DNA of 63,199 bases from Enterovibrio nigricans DSM 22720 (GCF_900167155.1 NZ_FUXU01000020.1:1-63199), one strand, 5' to 3'. Counted from the stretch's first letter, positions 26,378 to 37,402 are shown. Numbers and translations are program-made. The notes: a model not told the origin generated them from the letters alone.

Positions 26378-27805
26378 TCACGCAAGAAATAGGTTAACGT
26401 CTCTAACTAGTTCTCTTGGAAGGCCATTTTTAATTCGGTTGCCAACCCATTTACCTATCCCGATAGGTTGTTGGCGATAGCAGATAATGATTTCACCTTT
26501 AATTGGCGTTATTTCTGGTCGAACATCTCGACCCATATACCACTCTTTAGCATCATCAACTGATAGCTCAACGCAGTTTGCTTCCTTGCCAGTCGCTAAT
26601 GCCATTACCGTTTCATGTTGCCAGCGGTAACCATTTTTATGTGTTTCTGCAAGCTTCAAACCAATACGGTCAAATTTAATTTCCGGCAGAATATCTTCGA
26701 TTGCCTCAGGGAACATCCATACTTCTTTGTCGCGAAGCCAAATATTTGAAGATTTGGGGATGGTCAACTGTAAGCTGTCTTTAAGGGCCTTTGCAGCAGC
26801 ATCAACATCTTTCGTGCTTGCTTTTTGGAAAGGGAAATTGCGCGGACGCTTTTTCACCATCTCGCTACCTACGCTTTGCGTTTTTCTGATCCGCGCGACA
26901 AAGAACCCTTCGCTGTCAAAAATCTGAGGGAATACGTGCAAGAAACCTTCTTCAGTACATGCGTCTCCAGCATTTTCGAAGAGTTGATTGAGCGGTTCGA
27001 AGGCAACAGCATCACCAAACAATGATTTGATGTGATGACAAACATCCTGATTTTCTTCACGGCTGAGCGTGCAGGTTGAATACACGATGATCCCACCTGG
27101 CTTTAGTGCGTGAAAGGCGCTTTCTATCAAATCCTTTTGTGTATTCGCAATATCATTGATGGACTCAAGGCTCCAGTTTGCAAAGGCGTCTGCATCTTTA
27201 CGAATTGTCCCTTCGCCCGAGCAGGGGGCGTCTAACAAGATGGCATCGAAAGTTTCAGGTAGCCAACCGCCAAACACGCGGGCATCGAAATTGGTCAGCG
27301 CAGAGTTATAAACTCCACAACGAAGCAGGTTTGCGTGCAGTACTTTTACTCGGCTTGCCGAATACTCGTTGGCTACCAATACACCACGGTTCTCCATTGC
27401 TGCCGCGATTTGCGTTGTTTTAGATCCCGGCGCCGCGGCCATATCGAGTACGCGCGATAACTCGCGATCTTCGTCAAACAAAGCGGTAACAGGCAGCATT
27501 GAACTAGCCTCTTGGATATAAAAAAGTCCAGACATATGCTCGGCGGTATTGCCAAGAGGGACTGAACTGTCAGTCTCTTCAATCCAAAATCCGGTTTCAC
27601 ACCAAGGAACAGGAGACAGGGTCCATCCCTTTTCCGCTGCACGTACTTTAAAGTCATCAACGGAGATTTTGAGCGTGTTAACGCGGATGCTACGGCGCAG
27701 AGGGCGTTTACATGCTTCGATAAAATCGTTCATTGATAGATGAGAAGGCAGGGTGTGTTCCATGTGTTTAAGGAACAACTCCGGAAATACGATATTTGGA
27801 TGCAC
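26378..27805 (-). CDS. rsmF: 16S rRNA (cytosine-1407-C5)-methyltransferase
   Basis: The 475-residue RsmF has [16 protein letters not shown] at the N-terminus, the SAM site [27 protein letters not shown] with the first catalytic cysteine, and [11 protein letters not shown] with the second. The C-terminal PUA-like region is present. It makes m5C1407 in 16S rRNA. Start is GTG 27805; no in-frame ATG lies upstream. Gene order letA-letB-rsmF is as in E. coli, with a 132-bp gap after letB. The 3' end leads into an unusual structured tail (26226-26377). Confidence 0.92.
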   Translation of the reverse strand: MHPNIVFPELFLKHMEHTLPSHLSMNDFIEACKRPLRRSIRVNTLKISVDDFKVRAAEKGWTLSPVPWCETGFWIEETDSSVPLGNTAEHMSGLFYIQEASSMLPVTALFDEDRELSRVLDMAAAPGSKTTQIAAAMENRGVLVANEYSASRVKVLHANLLRCGVYNSALTNFDARVFGGWLPETFDAILLDAPCSGEGTIRKDADAFANWSLESINDIANTQKDLIESAFHALKPGGIIVYSTCTLSREENQDVCHHIKSLFGDAVAFEPLNQLFENAGDACTEEGFLHVFPQIFDSEGFFVARIRKTQSVGSEMVKKRPRNFPFQKASTKDVDAAAKALKDSLQLTIPKSSNIWLRDKEVWMFPEAIEDILPEIKFDRIGLKLAETHKNGYRWQHETVMALATGKEANCVELSVDDAKEWYMGRDVRPEITPIKGEIIICYRQQPIGIGKWVGNRIKNGLPRELVRDVNLFLA

Positions 27806-27937
27806 CAGAAAGGTCTCGCATGAAGTTCTATTGAACCGCGAAGTTTATAACGTTACACATAGCTCTACAAGGCGCGGTGGCAAAGCATAAGAAAGGCGTT
27901 TTGATGATTTCAAAACGCCTTACTGAGAAGTGTTAAA

Positions 27938-30562
27938 TTAGTAGGATGGGATTGCCGTACGCCAGAGTTCCCATTCATCTTTTGGAGAACTGTGCAGTAA
28001 GTAGTGCTGATCAGAACGCGCGGGTTTTGCTAGTTCGACACTTTCAGGTGTCGCGAAGGCGATGCCTCCTTTGATAACGCTTTCTAATGTGCCGCTTTTC
28101 ACCGTCGCCCCGGTCAAACCAATAGAAACATCAATGCCTGAATCGTTCCAGAAAACAGTATTCTGACGGACAAGGTGTTTGTAGGCGTCACTGACCTTAA
28201 TTTCAATCAGTACACGATCGGCAAATCGACCAAGTCGTACATCCGTGACTGAGCCAACTTCGAAATCCCTAAATAGGATAGGGGTGCCAACAGCAACTGA
28301 ACCGCGCGTTTCACTTTCCAGTACAATGGTTAGGCCACCAGCGTATTCTGCGGCGTTGTGCAGCGTGAACGCTTTACGCTTGTTTCCTTTACCTGGAACA
28401 ACAGAAATGTAGGCACCAAATAACGAATCCAGGTTTTCTGTTTTTGTTAAGCTCAACGTAGGTTGAGCTACCCAAAAATAGCTGGTCGCTTTCGCAATTC
28501 GTTCCGCATATTCGGGATAAATAATGGCAGACACGACAACGCCATCCGTTTCAAAATCCGGTTTAAGTTGGGTTACTTCACCAATATCAACACCTTGATA
28601 ACGAATGTTGCTTCCTTCGCTAAGACCATTTGCAGTTGTTGAGGCGAAGGTAATCGCGAGGCCGAAGTTCTGTGCGTCGCTTAGGCTATCGTAGAGGATC
28701 CAGTCTCGGCCCTTTTTGTTGTCGATACCTTTAATATCACCAAATGCGATACCGCCAGCAACGATGGACTTAAGAGAGCCTGTATTGACTTCTACGCCGG
28801 AAAGACCTGCCTTTATATCAACACCAGATTGGTTCCAAAAAACCGTGTTCTGATTGATAAGGTGTTTGTAACGGTTTTCGATATTAACAATGACTTCAAT
28901 ATTCTCTTTCATTAAAGAAAAATTGGAGACTTTGCCAACTTCAAAGTTTTTGTACATGACAGGGCTACCTTCGGACACGGAAGGGAGTTTGTTAGCGAGC
29001 AGTTTAAATGTGGTCACGCCTCGCTCAGTTTCTTTGGCATTTCGGGCTTGAATCTCAGACTTAAACAGAGGGTAGTTTTCGGCGGCTCCTTCTGTTCCTT
29101 CGCTGGTGAAACTGATCGCCGGATCCGCGATTTGAGATACTGCTGGAACGGAAAACTCTACGCCTTCTGATGTAATCTGGCCTGTGACGCCACCGAGAAT
29201 ATAGAAGCGAGACTTACTCTTCACGAGATGCTTGTGATTAGGATAGATCACCAATTCCAGTTCGACGTTGTCGGCATTGAGTTTCGTCGTATTGATGAAG
29301 CCAACTTGTAGGCCACGGTAAAGGACTTTGGTGTTCTTACCTAGACCCCATGAATTATCGGCGTCTAGCGTCACCTTTAGCGCGTTCGGGTCATCAGCAA
29401 TGATGGACTCTTTTGTTTTTGCAGAGAACGTTCGAGCATCCTCGCCTTTACCAGGGTGTAGCGATAGTGTGTTGCCAGTGATCAGGTTCCCAAGGTTCTT
29501 AAAACCACTTAAGTTAAGTTGTGGTTTTTCAATTATAAACTCACTCCCTGATTTCAGCATCCAGGCCATCTCGGGGTTAATATTTGCTGTGGCAATTGTG
29601 CCGGAGAAGTCGGCGTTGAATTCAATGCCATTAAGCCTTCCTACCTCTAAACCTTGATAAAGAATGGCGGACTGAGGATTTCGAATGCCGTGATCTGGCG
29701 GTAAATTTAGCTCGACGGTAATGCCACGGTCTGTATCGTTAATCGATTTATAGAGCGTAAATGTTGCAAGATCCTCGGCTTGTTTACTGCCATCGGGAGA
29801 ATCAAACGCAATACCCCCTGCAATCACAGAGGCTAGGTTTTCCACTTGCACATCAAGACCATTGAGACTGATATCGGCATTGATACCGCTAACGTTCCAG
29901 AACTTTGATGCTTTTGTTACAAGAGAGGCATGTTCTTTTTTGACTTTTAGTGACAGGGTCACGCCACTTTTGTCTTTATTGAGTTGATAGTCGTAGACTT
30001 CACCAACCAGAATTTTTTTAAAGTAAACACCTGAGCCAATACTTAGAGAGCCTAAGTCAGGTGCTTCGAGTTGTATATGCAGGCTATCGTCGTCAAAAGC
30101 GTCTTTGGGGGGCTCATCGGCGGCGATGAAAGTGGTTCGCTCTGCGCCAGAGCCAGGCTGTACGGCAATATAATTACCAGATACCAACGCATCAAGGCCG
30201 CTTATGCCTGTGATTGATGCTTTCGGTCGCACAACCCAAAACACTGTGTTTTGGCTAAGAATTTTCGTTGCCTCAGGGTAAATATCAGCTTCGGCGTAGA
30301 TACTTTTCAAATCATCTGAAAGCGTGACACGACGAATCATACCGACTTCCAAACCTTGATATCGTATCGTTGTTCGTCCGGCCTGAATGCCTTGTGCGTC
30401 AGTAAAATAAATTTGAATGCGCTCACCCGCTTCATTGACGGAGCGGTAGAGTAGCCAACCAGCTAAAACAAAAGCGAGAAGGGTGAAAATCCAAAGCGGA
30501 GAAATGCCTCGGTCCTTCTTAACGGTAGGCTCAATCACTTGAGAATCATTTATGTTGCTCAT
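27938..30562 (-). CDS. letB: MCE-domain lipid transport protein LetB (YebT)
   Basis: The 874-residue protein has one N-terminal membrane helix (PLWIFTLLAFVLAGWLLYRS) and seven MCE repeats, each marked by a motif such as YQGLEVGMI, ILVGEV, YQGLEVGRL, YRGLQVGFI, NFEVGKV, YQGVDIGEV or DFEVGSV. Seven MCE units match LetB of E. coli, a tall hexameric tunnel that moves phospholipids across the periplasm. It overlaps the end of letA by 17 bp, so the two are co-translated. Length and architecture are normal. Confidence 0.94.
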   Translation of the reverse strand: MSNINDSQVIEPTVKKDRGISPLWIFTLLAFVLAGWLLYRSVNEAGERIQIYFTDAQGIQAGRTTIRYQGLEVGMIRRVTLSDDLKSIYAEADIYPEATKILSQNTVFWVVRPKASITGISGLDALVSGNYIAVQPGSGAERTTFIAADEPPKDAFDDDSLHIQLEAPDLGSLSIGSGVYFKKILVGEVYDYQLNKDKSGVTLSLKVKKEHASLVTKASKFWNVSGINADISLNGLDVQVENLASVIAGGIAFDSPDGSKQAEDLATFTLYKSINDTDRGITVELNLPPDHGIRNPQSAILYQGLEVGRLNGIEFNADFSGTIATANINPEMAWMLKSGSEFIIEKPQLNLSGFKNLGNLITGNTLSLHPGKGEDARTFSAKTKESIIADDPNALKVTLDADNSWGLGKNTKVLYRGLQVGFINTTKLNADNVELELVIYPNHKHLVKSKSRFYILGGVTGQITSEGVEFSVPAVSQIADPAISFTSEGTEGAAENYPLFKSEIQARNAKETERGVTTFKLLANKLPSVSEGSPVMYKNFEVGKVSNFSLMKENIEVIVNIENRYKHLINQNTVFWNQSGVDIKAGLSGVEVNTGSLKSIVAGGIAFGDIKGIDNKKGRDWILYDSLSDAQNFGLAITFASTTANGLSEGSNIRYQGVDIGEVTQLKPDFETDGVVVSAIIYPEYAERIAKATSYFWVAQPTLSLTKTENLDSLFGAYISVVPGKGNKRKAFTLHNAAEYAGGLTIVLESETRGSVAVGTPILFRDFEVGSVTDVRLGRFADRVLIEIKVSDAYKHLVRQNTVFWNDSGIDVSIGLTGATVKSGTLESVIKGGIAFATPESVELAKPARSDQHYLLHSSPKDEWELWRTAIPSY

Positions 30563-31766
30563 ACTTGTCCCAAATAAGTCGAGAGTCTAAGCTTTCTGCG
30601 GATATCATTGTTAAAACAACAACTAATCCGAAAGCAATGGCACCGGGGCCCGGTGTGAAATCGAGAAGATTACCTCGGTCAATTAATGACACCATGATTG
30701 CGATCACGCAAAGATCCATCATTGACCATTTCCCTATCCATTTAACAAAGCGATAGAGTTTCATACGCTGACTGCGACCACTTTCAATTCTGAAATGGAT
30801 ACAAATCAGTATGTAAGCGAGACATACAATCTTTACAACCGGTACGATGATACTGGCGGTAAAGATGATGATTGCTATGCCGTACATTCCTTGTTTAATC
30901 AAGGCAGCAACGCCCGAAAATATGGTGTCTTCTAACCGTTTACCATTCGTGATAAGAATGGAAATGGGGTAGAAATTCGCAGGGAAAATGAAAATAACGG
31001 CGGCAAGTAGCGAGGCCCATGTTTTTTGAATACTTTGATGGAATCTCGGCTCTAGCTGAGTATTGCAGCGACTGCAATGCACATGTGAATGACATTGGGC
31101 TAGCCCGCAGTGATTACAACTGATGACCTCGCCATCGCCGTCTGGTCTTTCTGTGTCCAGAGAGGATTCTTGCCCCCGCTTTTCGCTGTAGGCGTCCCAG
31201 TAGCGTTTTGGCGATACGCGAGATAAGAGAATCGCAATGAGCACTTGAAGTAACACAAAACTAAATAGGCCTTGTCCCACCATAATGTCCGCATAATCTC
31301 GAACCTTGAATGCAGCGATGGCAAGGCTAACGAGGAAGACATCAATCATTACCCAATGGCGAACGACTTTAATGGCATATGTTGCGATATACAGCGTTTT
31401 CGCATTGGTATTGTGAAGGGAAAGGTGAGAAGCAAAAATCGCAAATAGATAGACCAGGGGGCAAAACGCCGTACAAAAAATAACAAGCGCACCCACAAAA
31501 GGAAACGAGTCGAGCAAGGTGATGGCACCACTTGTAACAGTGGTGGAAATGTTAACCGCGAACAACTCAATGTTAAGTAAAGGGAAAAGTTGCCCCGGAA
31601 TGAGAAGCGCAAGTGCTGCAAAGGCGATAGCCAGTTCACCAGAAAGGGTGAGAGATGAGCGTTTGATGACTCTTGCACCGCATTTCGGGCAGCATGCACT
31701 TTGGCCAACAGAGACCGGTATCTTCTTTAACAGTAAATCGCAAGAAGAGCATCTAAGGACGTGCAT
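30546..31766 (-). CDS. letA: Membrane protein LetA (YebS, PqiA family)
   Basis: The 406-residue integral membrane protein has two PqiA halves, each with a zinc-ribbon. The first has CSSC near residue 5 and CPKC near residue 26; the second has CNHC and CSRC near residue 215. About four helices follow each. LetA is the inner-membrane partner that loads or extracts lipids for LetB. It heads the letA-letB pair and is divergent from msrC, as in E. coli. All eight cysteines of the ribbons are present. Confidence 0.93.
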   Translation of the reverse strand: MHVLRCSSCDLLLKKIPVSVGQSACCPKCGARVIKRSSLTLSGELAIAFAALALLIPGQLFPLLNIELFAVNISTTVTSGAITLLDSFPFVGALVIFCTAFCPLVYLFAIFASHLSLHNTNAKTLYIATYAIKVVRHWVMIDVFLVSLAIAAFKVRDYADIMVGQGLFSFVLLQVLIAILLSRVSPKRYWDAYSEKRGQESSLDTERPDGDGEVISCNHCGLAQCHSHVHCSRCNTQLEPRFHQSIQKTWASLLAAVIFIFPANFYPISILITNGKRLEDTIFSGVAALIKQGMYGIAIIIFTASIIVPVVKIVCLAYILICIHFRIESGRSQRMKLYRFVKWIGKWSMMDLCVIAIMVSLIDRGNLLDFTPGPGAIAFGLVVVLTMISAESLDSRLIWDKYEQHK

Positions 31767-32138
31767 ATTCTTAACCTTGCAAAGATCGCATACGAACCTA
31801 TAACAGTTTACATCTCTTGTAGAGATAACTAGTAGGGCTGTCTCGCGGACTAGATAAGTCTTGGAAGACGCGCTTTTTTATTGAGATCTACAGACAAAGG
31901 TACTGATGAGATCGCATGCTCGCTAATTATAGGTGGCTATCTTAATCAAACTGTTAGTTTTACACACCTTTTTTCCATGCTTTGCTCTTTATGCCCTGAA
32001 AAGAAAATCACTTTTTCCTAATGAGTGACCAAAATACAAGCAAGGCGCACATAAAACGTTCGTCAACTTAAGGCAGCATTGAATAAAGCGCCATTCCGTT
32101 TTAAGGTTGCACACGATTTGTATGTAAGCAGTAGTCTC
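31767..32138. other. Divergent intergenic region letA / msrC
   Basis: 372 bp with the promoters of both genes. The bases CTAGT (31829-31833) and ACTAG (31849-31853) form a short interrupted dyad. Nothing else could be supported; an upstream extension of the msrC frame to 32079 lacks conservation with the family. Confidence 0.55.
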
Positions 32139-32597
32139 ATGGAAAATAAAGCCGATTTTTATACATTGCTCACTCGCCAAGCCGTCGCATTGGTAGAGGG
32201 AGAGCCCAACTTAATCGCAAACCTTGCGAATGTTAGTGCGCTGTTGTTCCAATCACTGCCAGACCTAAACTGGTCTGGTTTTTACTTGGATGATGGCGAA
32301 ATGCTGGTGTTGGGTCCTTTTCAAGGTAAGCCAGCATGCGTGCGTATTCCCTATGAGAAAGGTGTGTGCGGAAGTGCCTTTACGCAGAAAAAGGTGGTAA
32401 GAGTCGAAGATGTTCATCAATTTGAAGGGCATATCGCATGTGATGCAGACAGTAATTCAGAAATTGTTTTACCTTTGTATATAAAAGAGAAACTCGTCGG
32501 TGTGCTGGACATAGATTCACCAATTTTAGCAAGATTCGATCAAGATGATGAAACAGGTCTCACTTTATTGGTCAATGAATTGCAAAAACACCTCTAA
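32139..32597 (+). CDS. msrC: Free methionine-(R)-sulfoxide reductase (GAF domain)
   Basis: The 152-residue GAF-domain protein begins MENKADFYTLLTRQ. Cysteines at 67, 77 and 101 (GKPACVRIP, KGVCGSAF, HIACDADSNSEIV) correspond to Cys84, Cys94 and Cys118 of E. coli fRMsr, the catalytic set. It reduces free L-methionine-(R)-sulfoxide in the cytoplasm. ATG 32139 is chosen by comparison with the family; the frame extends upstream to 32079. Position beside letA and proQ is as in E. coli. Confidence 0.92.
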   Translation: MENKADFYTLLTRQAVALVEGEPNLIANLANVSALLFQSLPDLNWSGFYLDDGEMLVLGPFQGKPACVRIPYEKGVCGSAFTQKKVVRVEDVHQFEGHIACDADSNSEIVLPLYIKEKLVGVLDIDSPILARFDQDDETGLTLLVNELQKHL

Positions 32598-32711
32598 ATT
32601 TAAGCTTCTTTGTGGTTTTTCACGCAGAGGTATCTATAATACGCAGCACTTAATTTGTTAACCCGTACACTCTCTATTGTGCGCTCGTAACACAAAGAGA
32701 CAGGAAGAAAG

Positions 32712-33368
32712 ATGGAAAACACTGAAAAACTAGCCAACAGCAAGCAAGTTATCGCCTACATTGCTGAACTTTTCCCTAAATGCTTCACATTGGAAGGTGA
32801 AGCCCGTCCTCTGAAAATCGGCATTTTTCAAGATCTGGCTAACCGCCTTGCTGATGATGCTAAAGTCAGTAAAACTCAGCTACGTGCAGCACTACGCCAG
32901 TATACATCTTCTTGGCGTTACCTATACGGTGCGAAAGCTGGTGCGATCCGCGTTGACCTAGATGGCAACGATTGTGGAGAGCTTGAGCAAGAGCATATTG
33001 ATCATGCTCAAACTGCACTGGCAGAAAGCAAAGCGCGTGCAAGTGAGCGTCGTAAAGAGCAAGCTGCGAAAAATGGTGATAAAAAGCCAGGCGCGAAAGA
33101 AAAAAGAGCACCAAAAGCAAATAAATCAACAGCTAACCCTTCAAAATCTCGACCAGCTAAGGCAAAAAATACTAAGCTAGATAATAAGCCTGCTGAACCA
33201 CGTCGTGAACTCAAGGCTGAAGACATTGTCGTAGGTAAAGACGTAAATGTTAATATGGGCAATGGCAACATGCCTGCTACGATTGTAGAACTTAACAAGG
33301 GCGAGGTGCGCGTTCGTTTAAGCAATGGCCTGACCATGCTAGTGAAAGCGGAGCACCTTAGTTCATAA
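32712..33368 (+). CDS. proQ: RNA chaperone ProQ
   Basis: The 218-residue protein has an N-terminal FinO/ProQ domain ([36 protein letters not shown]), a long Lys/Ala-rich disordered linker, and a C-terminal Tudor-like domain ([22 protein letters not shown]). ProQ binds structured sRNAs and mRNA 3' ends and stabilises them. It has a GGAAG site, and prc follows 17 bp downstream, so the two are co-transcribed as in E. coli. Confidence 0.95.
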   Translation: MENTEKLANSKQVIAYIAELFPKCFTLEGEARPLKIGIFQDLANRLADDAKVSKTQLRAALRQYTSSWRYLYGAKAGAIRVDLDGNDCGELEQEHIDHAQTALAESKARASERRKEQAAKNGDKKPGAKEKRAPKANKSTANPSKSRPAKAKNTKLDNKPAEPRRELKAEDIVVGKDVNVNMGNGNMPATIVELNKGEVRVRLSNGLTMLVKAEHLSS

Positions 33369-33385
33369 AGGAGAAACCTCGACGC

Positions 33386-35392
33386 ATGATTTGTCGATTC
33401 CGCTTTTCCGCGATTGCTGCTAGCTTAATGCTAGCGGCATCCGCTCAGGCCTTTGAGGCCAAATTTGACGCTGCTGATATTCCTACTCTGGTTTCTGAAC
33501 CTCAGCACAAAACTGCGAGCAAAAGAATCACTCGCCGTTTTGAAAAATCTCACTATAAGCAATTCTTACTTGATGACGAATTTTCATCTGAAGTTTTTGA
33601 GCGCTACTTAGAAACACTTGATTTCAATCGACTGTTTTTTACCCAAAATGACATCGATGAACTCTCGAAGTGGCAACTCCAATTCGATGATCAACTTCGT
33701 TCTGGTGATACAACCGCTGCGTTCGATATTTTCAATAAGTCGCTACTTCAACGTTTTGACCGTTACCAGTACGCATTAGCGTTATTGGATAATGAGATTA
33801 AATTCGATGTTGATGAAAGTATGCTTGTTGATAGAAGCGAGCAACCGTGGGCTAAAAACCAAGAAGAGTTGAATGAGCTCTGGCGTAAGCGCGTTAAAAA
33901 CGACGCATTAAACTTGAAGCTCGCAGGTAAAGAATGGCCGGAAATTCAAGAAACACTTTCTAAACGATATAACAATGCTATCAAGCGTTTGACGCAAACG
34001 AAAAGTGAAGATGCTTTCCAGCTTTACCTTAATGCGTTTGCTCGTGAAGTTGATCCACACACAAGTTATCTTTCTCCGCGTAATGCAGAACAATTCCAGT
34101 CAGAAATGAACCTTTCGTTAGAAGGGATCGGTGCTGTTCTTCAAGTCGAAGATGATTTCACCGTGATTCGTTCACTGGTTGCAGGCGGCCCAGCATCGAA
34201 GTCGAAGAAGCTGTCACCGGGTGATCGGATTATCGGTGTCGCACAAAGCAAAGATAAAGTTGTGGATGTCATTGGATGGCGCCTTGACGATGTCGTTCAG
34301 CTGATTAAAGGTCCTAAAGGTAGCACTGTGAAACTTGAGATATTGCCGGAAGGGGCAAACTCCAAGAGTTACACTGTCACGCTCGTAAGGGACAAAATTC
34401 GGTTGGAAGATCGCGCTGTTAAATCTGAAGTGATTGATGAAGGGAACGCCAAAATTGGTGTTATCTCTGTCCCGAGTTTCTACGTTGGCTTAGCCGAAGA
34501 TACGAAGAAAGAAATCGCTAATCTGAAGAAAGATAAGGTTAACGGTATTGTTATCGATCTTCGTAACAATGGTGGCGGAGCATTAAGTGAAGCATCGGCA
34601 TTGACGGGGCTGTTTATCGAAGGCGGGCCAGTCGTGCAGGTTCGAGACAGCTATGGACGCGTAAAAGTAAATAGTGATAGTGATAATGCTATTTATTACG
34701 ATGGTCCGTTAACAGTGCTGATTAACCGTTACTCAGCATCGGCGTCAGAAATTTTCGCTGCTGCATTGCAGGACTATGGAAGAGCCGTCATCCTTGGTGA
34801 GCAGTCGTTTGGCAAAGGTACCGTTCAACAACATCGCTCGCTGAATCATATTTATGATCTCTTTGATAAACCATTGGGTCATGTTCAATATACGATTCAG
34901 AAATTCTACCGCATCAACGGTGGTAGTACGCAGAATTTAGGTGTTGTTCCGGATATTCCATTTCCAACGGCAGTTGATCCCGAAGAAACCGGTGAAAGTG
35001 TTGAAGAAAACGCACTACCATGGGACAGCATTACACCTGCTGCCTATGAAACGGTTAATCACTTAACACCGTTGGTGAAGGATCTTGGTTCTGCGCATCA
35101 AACTCGAATCAATAAAGACAAAGAGTTTGGTTTCATTCTCGATGACATTGCAGAGTACAAAATTGTCAAAGATGACAACGATGTTTCTCTGAGTGAAAAA
35201 GAGAGAATTCAAGAGCGTGAGGATGCGGATAAAAAACGCCTCGTTCGGTTAAACGAACGTCAGGCATCGCTAGGTAAACCTTCATTTAAAAATTTGGATG
35301 ATGTACCAAGCGACTATGAAGAGCCTGATGCTTATTTGGATGAAGCTGCCCTGATCACATTAGACATGGCAACACAGCTTCAACGCGGCTGA
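33386..35392 (+). CDS. prc: Carboxy-terminal processing protease Prc (Tsp)
   Basis: The 668-residue periplasmic protease has a signal peptide (SAIAASLMLAASAQAF), a helical N-terminal domain, a PDZ domain (SLEGIGAVLQVEDDFTVI, near residues 238-320), and the catalytic core with RNNGGGALSEA, the serine motif RYSASASEIFA near residue 450 and the lysine motif SFGKGTVQQ near residue 475. The C-terminal helical domain is complete. Prc trims the C-termini of periplasmic proteins and cell-wall hydrolases. A terminator follows at 35411. Confidence 0.95.
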   Translation: MICRFRFSAIAASLMLAASAQAFEAKFDAADIPTLVSEPQHKTASKRITRRFEKSHYKQFLLDDEFSSEVFERYLETLDFNRLFFTQNDIDELSKWQLQFDDQLRSGDTTAAFDIFNKSLLQRFDRYQYALALLDNEIKFDVDESMLVDRSEQPWAKNQEELNELWRKRVKNDALNLKLAGKEWPEIQETLSKRYNNAIKRLTQTKSEDAFQLYLNAFAREVDPHTSYLSPRNAEQFQSEMNLSLEGIGAVLQVEDDFTVIRSLVAGGPASKSKKLSPGDRIIGVAQSKDKVVDVIGWRLDDVVQLIKGPKGSTVKLEILPEGANSKSYTVTLVRDKIRLEDRAVKSEVIDEGNAKIGVISVPSFYVGLAEDTKKEIANLKKDKVNGIVIDLRNNGGGALSEASALTGLFIEGGPVVQVRDSYGRVKVNSDSDNAIYYDGPLTVLINRYSASASEIFAAALQDYGRAVILGEQSFGKGTVQQHRSLNHIYDLFDKPLGHVQYTIQKFYRINGGSTQNLGVVPDIPFPTAVDPEETGESVEENALPWDSITPAAYETVNHLTPLVKDLGSAHQTRINKDKEFGFILDDIAEYKIVKDDNDVSLSEKERIQEREDADKKRLVRLNERQASLGKPSFKNLDDVPSDYEEPDAYLDEAALITLDMATQLQRG

Positions 35393-35410
35393 TACTCAGT
35401 GAAAACGACA

Positions 35411-35440
35411 AAAAGGCGAGCATAATGCTCGCCTTTTTTC
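35411..35440 (+). terminator. Rho-independent terminator of proQ-prc
   Basis: AAAAGGCGAGCA-TAA-TGCTCGCCTTTTTT, 19 bp after the prc stop. Confidence 0.92.
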
Positions 35441-35531
35441 AATGGTTAAAATATCATTTATACTATTAACAATCTCGTAACTCGTGATCTTTGTCTAAAA
35501 TATATTAAACAATACGAGTTAGGGGAAGCGC

Positions 35532-36188
35532 ATGAAAAAACTGCTCAGTCTCGCCTTGGTCATCTTCTTTCTGGCTACACCTGTAAAGTCTCAAGATCTC
35601 ACTCAACTCGATTTCCCATTGCTTATTGGTGATTGGTACTGGTTTAGCTCAGATCAGTCCACATCGGCATCTGGTGAAAATGCCTACAAAGCGATAAATA
35701 TCAGCTTTAATTCAGATTTTCGATTCAGTGTGAAGCTTTTAAAACGGGATGGTTCGGTGGAAGAGGCGGTGGGTGTTTATGATCTAGACGAATCGACTTT
35801 AGTCTTGAGTGATGATTACGGAGAGACTCAACGTCACTTCTACAAACTCAATCACAATCAACTGTCTCTTCAAGGTGCGCAGTTCACAAAAGTATTGCCA
35901 AACAATTTATCGGGCACTTGGCATAGCAATGTTATATCGGGAAAAGATGTTGATGAACGTGTCTCAGATTTAGCGTTGGTACTGCGTCCTGATTTTTTAT
36001 TCTCCGTTAAAGTGTCTGGTGTCGAAGGACGTTCAGTTACTCATCGTGGCGTTTACTATTTAGAAGATGATCATCTCGTTTTAATTTATAGAGGTGGGCA
36101 GCAAGATTCTGTCTTTGAGTTGCAAGCCGATACGTTAAAGCTAAGCAATAATCAGTTTGGTATGGAAGCGGTATTGGAAAGAAACTAG
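35532..36188 (+). CDS. Secreted two-repeat lipocalin-like hypothetical protein
   Basis: The 218-residue protein has a clear signal peptide (MKKLLSLALVIFFLATPVKS). The mature part consists of two similar halves. Each begins with a G-x-W motif (IGDWYWFSS; SGTWHSNVI), then a strand such as FRFSVKLL or FLFSVKVS, then G-V-Y-x-L-x-x-x-x-L-V-L, and ends with a QFTKVL- or QFGMEAVL-type strand. The repeats look like lipocalin/META-type beta-meanders and imply internal duplication. A GGGGAAG site precedes ATG 35532. Function unknown; a periplasmic or surface binding protein is plausible. Confidence 0.7.
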   Translation: MKKLLSLALVIFFLATPVKSQDLTQLDFPLLIGDWYWFSSDQSTSASGENAYKAINISFNSDFRFSVKLLKRDGSVEEAVGVYDLDESTLVLSDDYGETQRHFYKLNHNQLSLQGAQFTKVLPNNLSGTWHSNVISGKDVDERVSDLALVLRPDFLFSVKVSGVEGRSVTHRGVYYLEDDHLVLIYRGGQQDSVFELQADTLKLSNNQFGMEAVLERN

Positions 36189-36213
36189 CCACGAACATTG
36201 AATTTCTTTGATA

Positions 36214-36242
36214 ATAAAAAGGACGCATTGCGTCCTTTTTAT
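36214..36242. terminator. Bidirectional terminator before pncB
   Basis: AAAAAGGACG and CGTCCTTTTT flank a short loop between convergent genes, with T-runs on both strands. Confidence 0.88.
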
Positions 36243-37402
36243 TAGATATTGAATGCTTTTCTCAGCTCGTTTAAGTATTCGTTATCCTGACAGATGGATT
36301 TTCCAGGCTCGTCAGAAATTTTGGCAACGGGTTTACCGTTGCAAGTAACGAGTTTGATAACGATATTTAGGGTTTCGACCGTTGGAAGGTGACACGTCAA
36401 CTGTGTTCCAATACCAAACGAAGTATTGATTCGTCCAGTAAAGTGGTGATGAATGTTAACCGCTTTTTCCAGCGTTAATCCGTCAGAAAAGATCAGGACT
36501 TTGTCTAAAGGATTAATGTTTTGGCTTTCGTAATGGGAGATAGCTTTCTCTCCCCAAGCAATCGGATCACCACTGTCGTGACGTAAGCCAATGAATTGTT
36601 CACTTAGATGTTTGTTAAAGTCATTCAGGAAAGCATCCATATTGATGCAATCGGTGAGGGCGATACCAAGTTTGTCTGGATATTCTTGTAGCCAACGATG
36701 CAACGCAAGTTGTTGAGAATCGGCCAGATCTCCAGCCAATTGTTGATGCGCTTGGAACCACTCGTGAGCTTGGGTGCCCACGGCAGGAATACCGTGTTTC
36801 ATTGCCAACTTCAAGTTTGAGGTGCCAACAAAATGATCACAGTGATTGACTAGATGAGAAACGATAGCTTGGTGTACGGCTTTAGAAAAACGACGTCGTG
36901 TTCCGAAGTCTACAAACTGAAAGTCTTTTTCAATGTTGGATAGTGACGCTAACTTAGTTTCTAAAAGCTCAACGGCTTGAGTGGGCGTTGCCTGTGAATA
37001 TAAATCGTTACAACGTAACTCACAGATAATCGCAAGTAGTGGTACTTCCCACAGGATGACGTCTATCCATTTGCCTTCAATGCGAATGGCGAGTTGATCA
37101 TTCTCGATAGAAACAGAAACCTGATCAGCGTTAAGAGAAAAGCCTTCTAAAAAAGAGAGGTAATCGGCTTGGTATAATCCCAATCCTGATAAATAGTTAA
37201 TCTCTTGTGCTGAGAAGCGGAGGCTAGCTAATGACTTAATTTCTTGTTCTACAAGGTTTTTTAGTTCAGCGAGGCTCTCATCGCTTCGGCAATGAAACTC
37301 AGCAGCAACATCGACTTCCGGATAGTGATGGAATATCGCTTGTTGCATATTTAGTTTGTAGGCATCCGTGTCTAATAGTGACGTAATAATTGGCTTAAGC
37401 AT
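36242..37402 (-). CDS. pncB: Nicotinate phosphoribosyltransferase
   Basis: The 386-residue protein matches Pnc[22 protein letters not shown] at the N-terminus, [25 protein letters not shown], the segment [25 protein letters not shown] and [13 protein letters not shown] with the phosphate site. It salvages nicotinate into NAD synthesis via nicotinate mononucleotide. It is single and divergent from pepN. No NadR or NrtR box was recognised in the shared upstream region, although inverted repeats are present there. Confidence 0.94.
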   Translation of the reverse strand: MLKPIITSLLDTDAYKLNMQQAIFHHYPEVDVAAEFHCRSDESLAELKNLVEQEIKSLASLRFSAQEINYLSGLGLYQADYLSFLEGFSLNADQVSVSIENDQLAIRIEGKWIDVILWEVPLLAIICELRCNDLYSQATPTQAVELLETKLASLSNIEKDFQFVDFGTRRRFSKAVHQAIVSHLVNHCDHFVGTSNLKLAMKHGIPAVGTQAHEWFQAHQQLAGDLADSQQLALHRWLQEYPDKLGIALTDCINMDAFLNDFNKHLSEQFIGLRHDSGDPIAWGEKAISHYESQNINPLDKVLIFSDGLTLEKAVNIHHHFTGRINTSFGIGTQLTCHLPTVETLNIVIKLVTCNGKPVAKISDEPGKSICQDNEYLNELRKAFNI

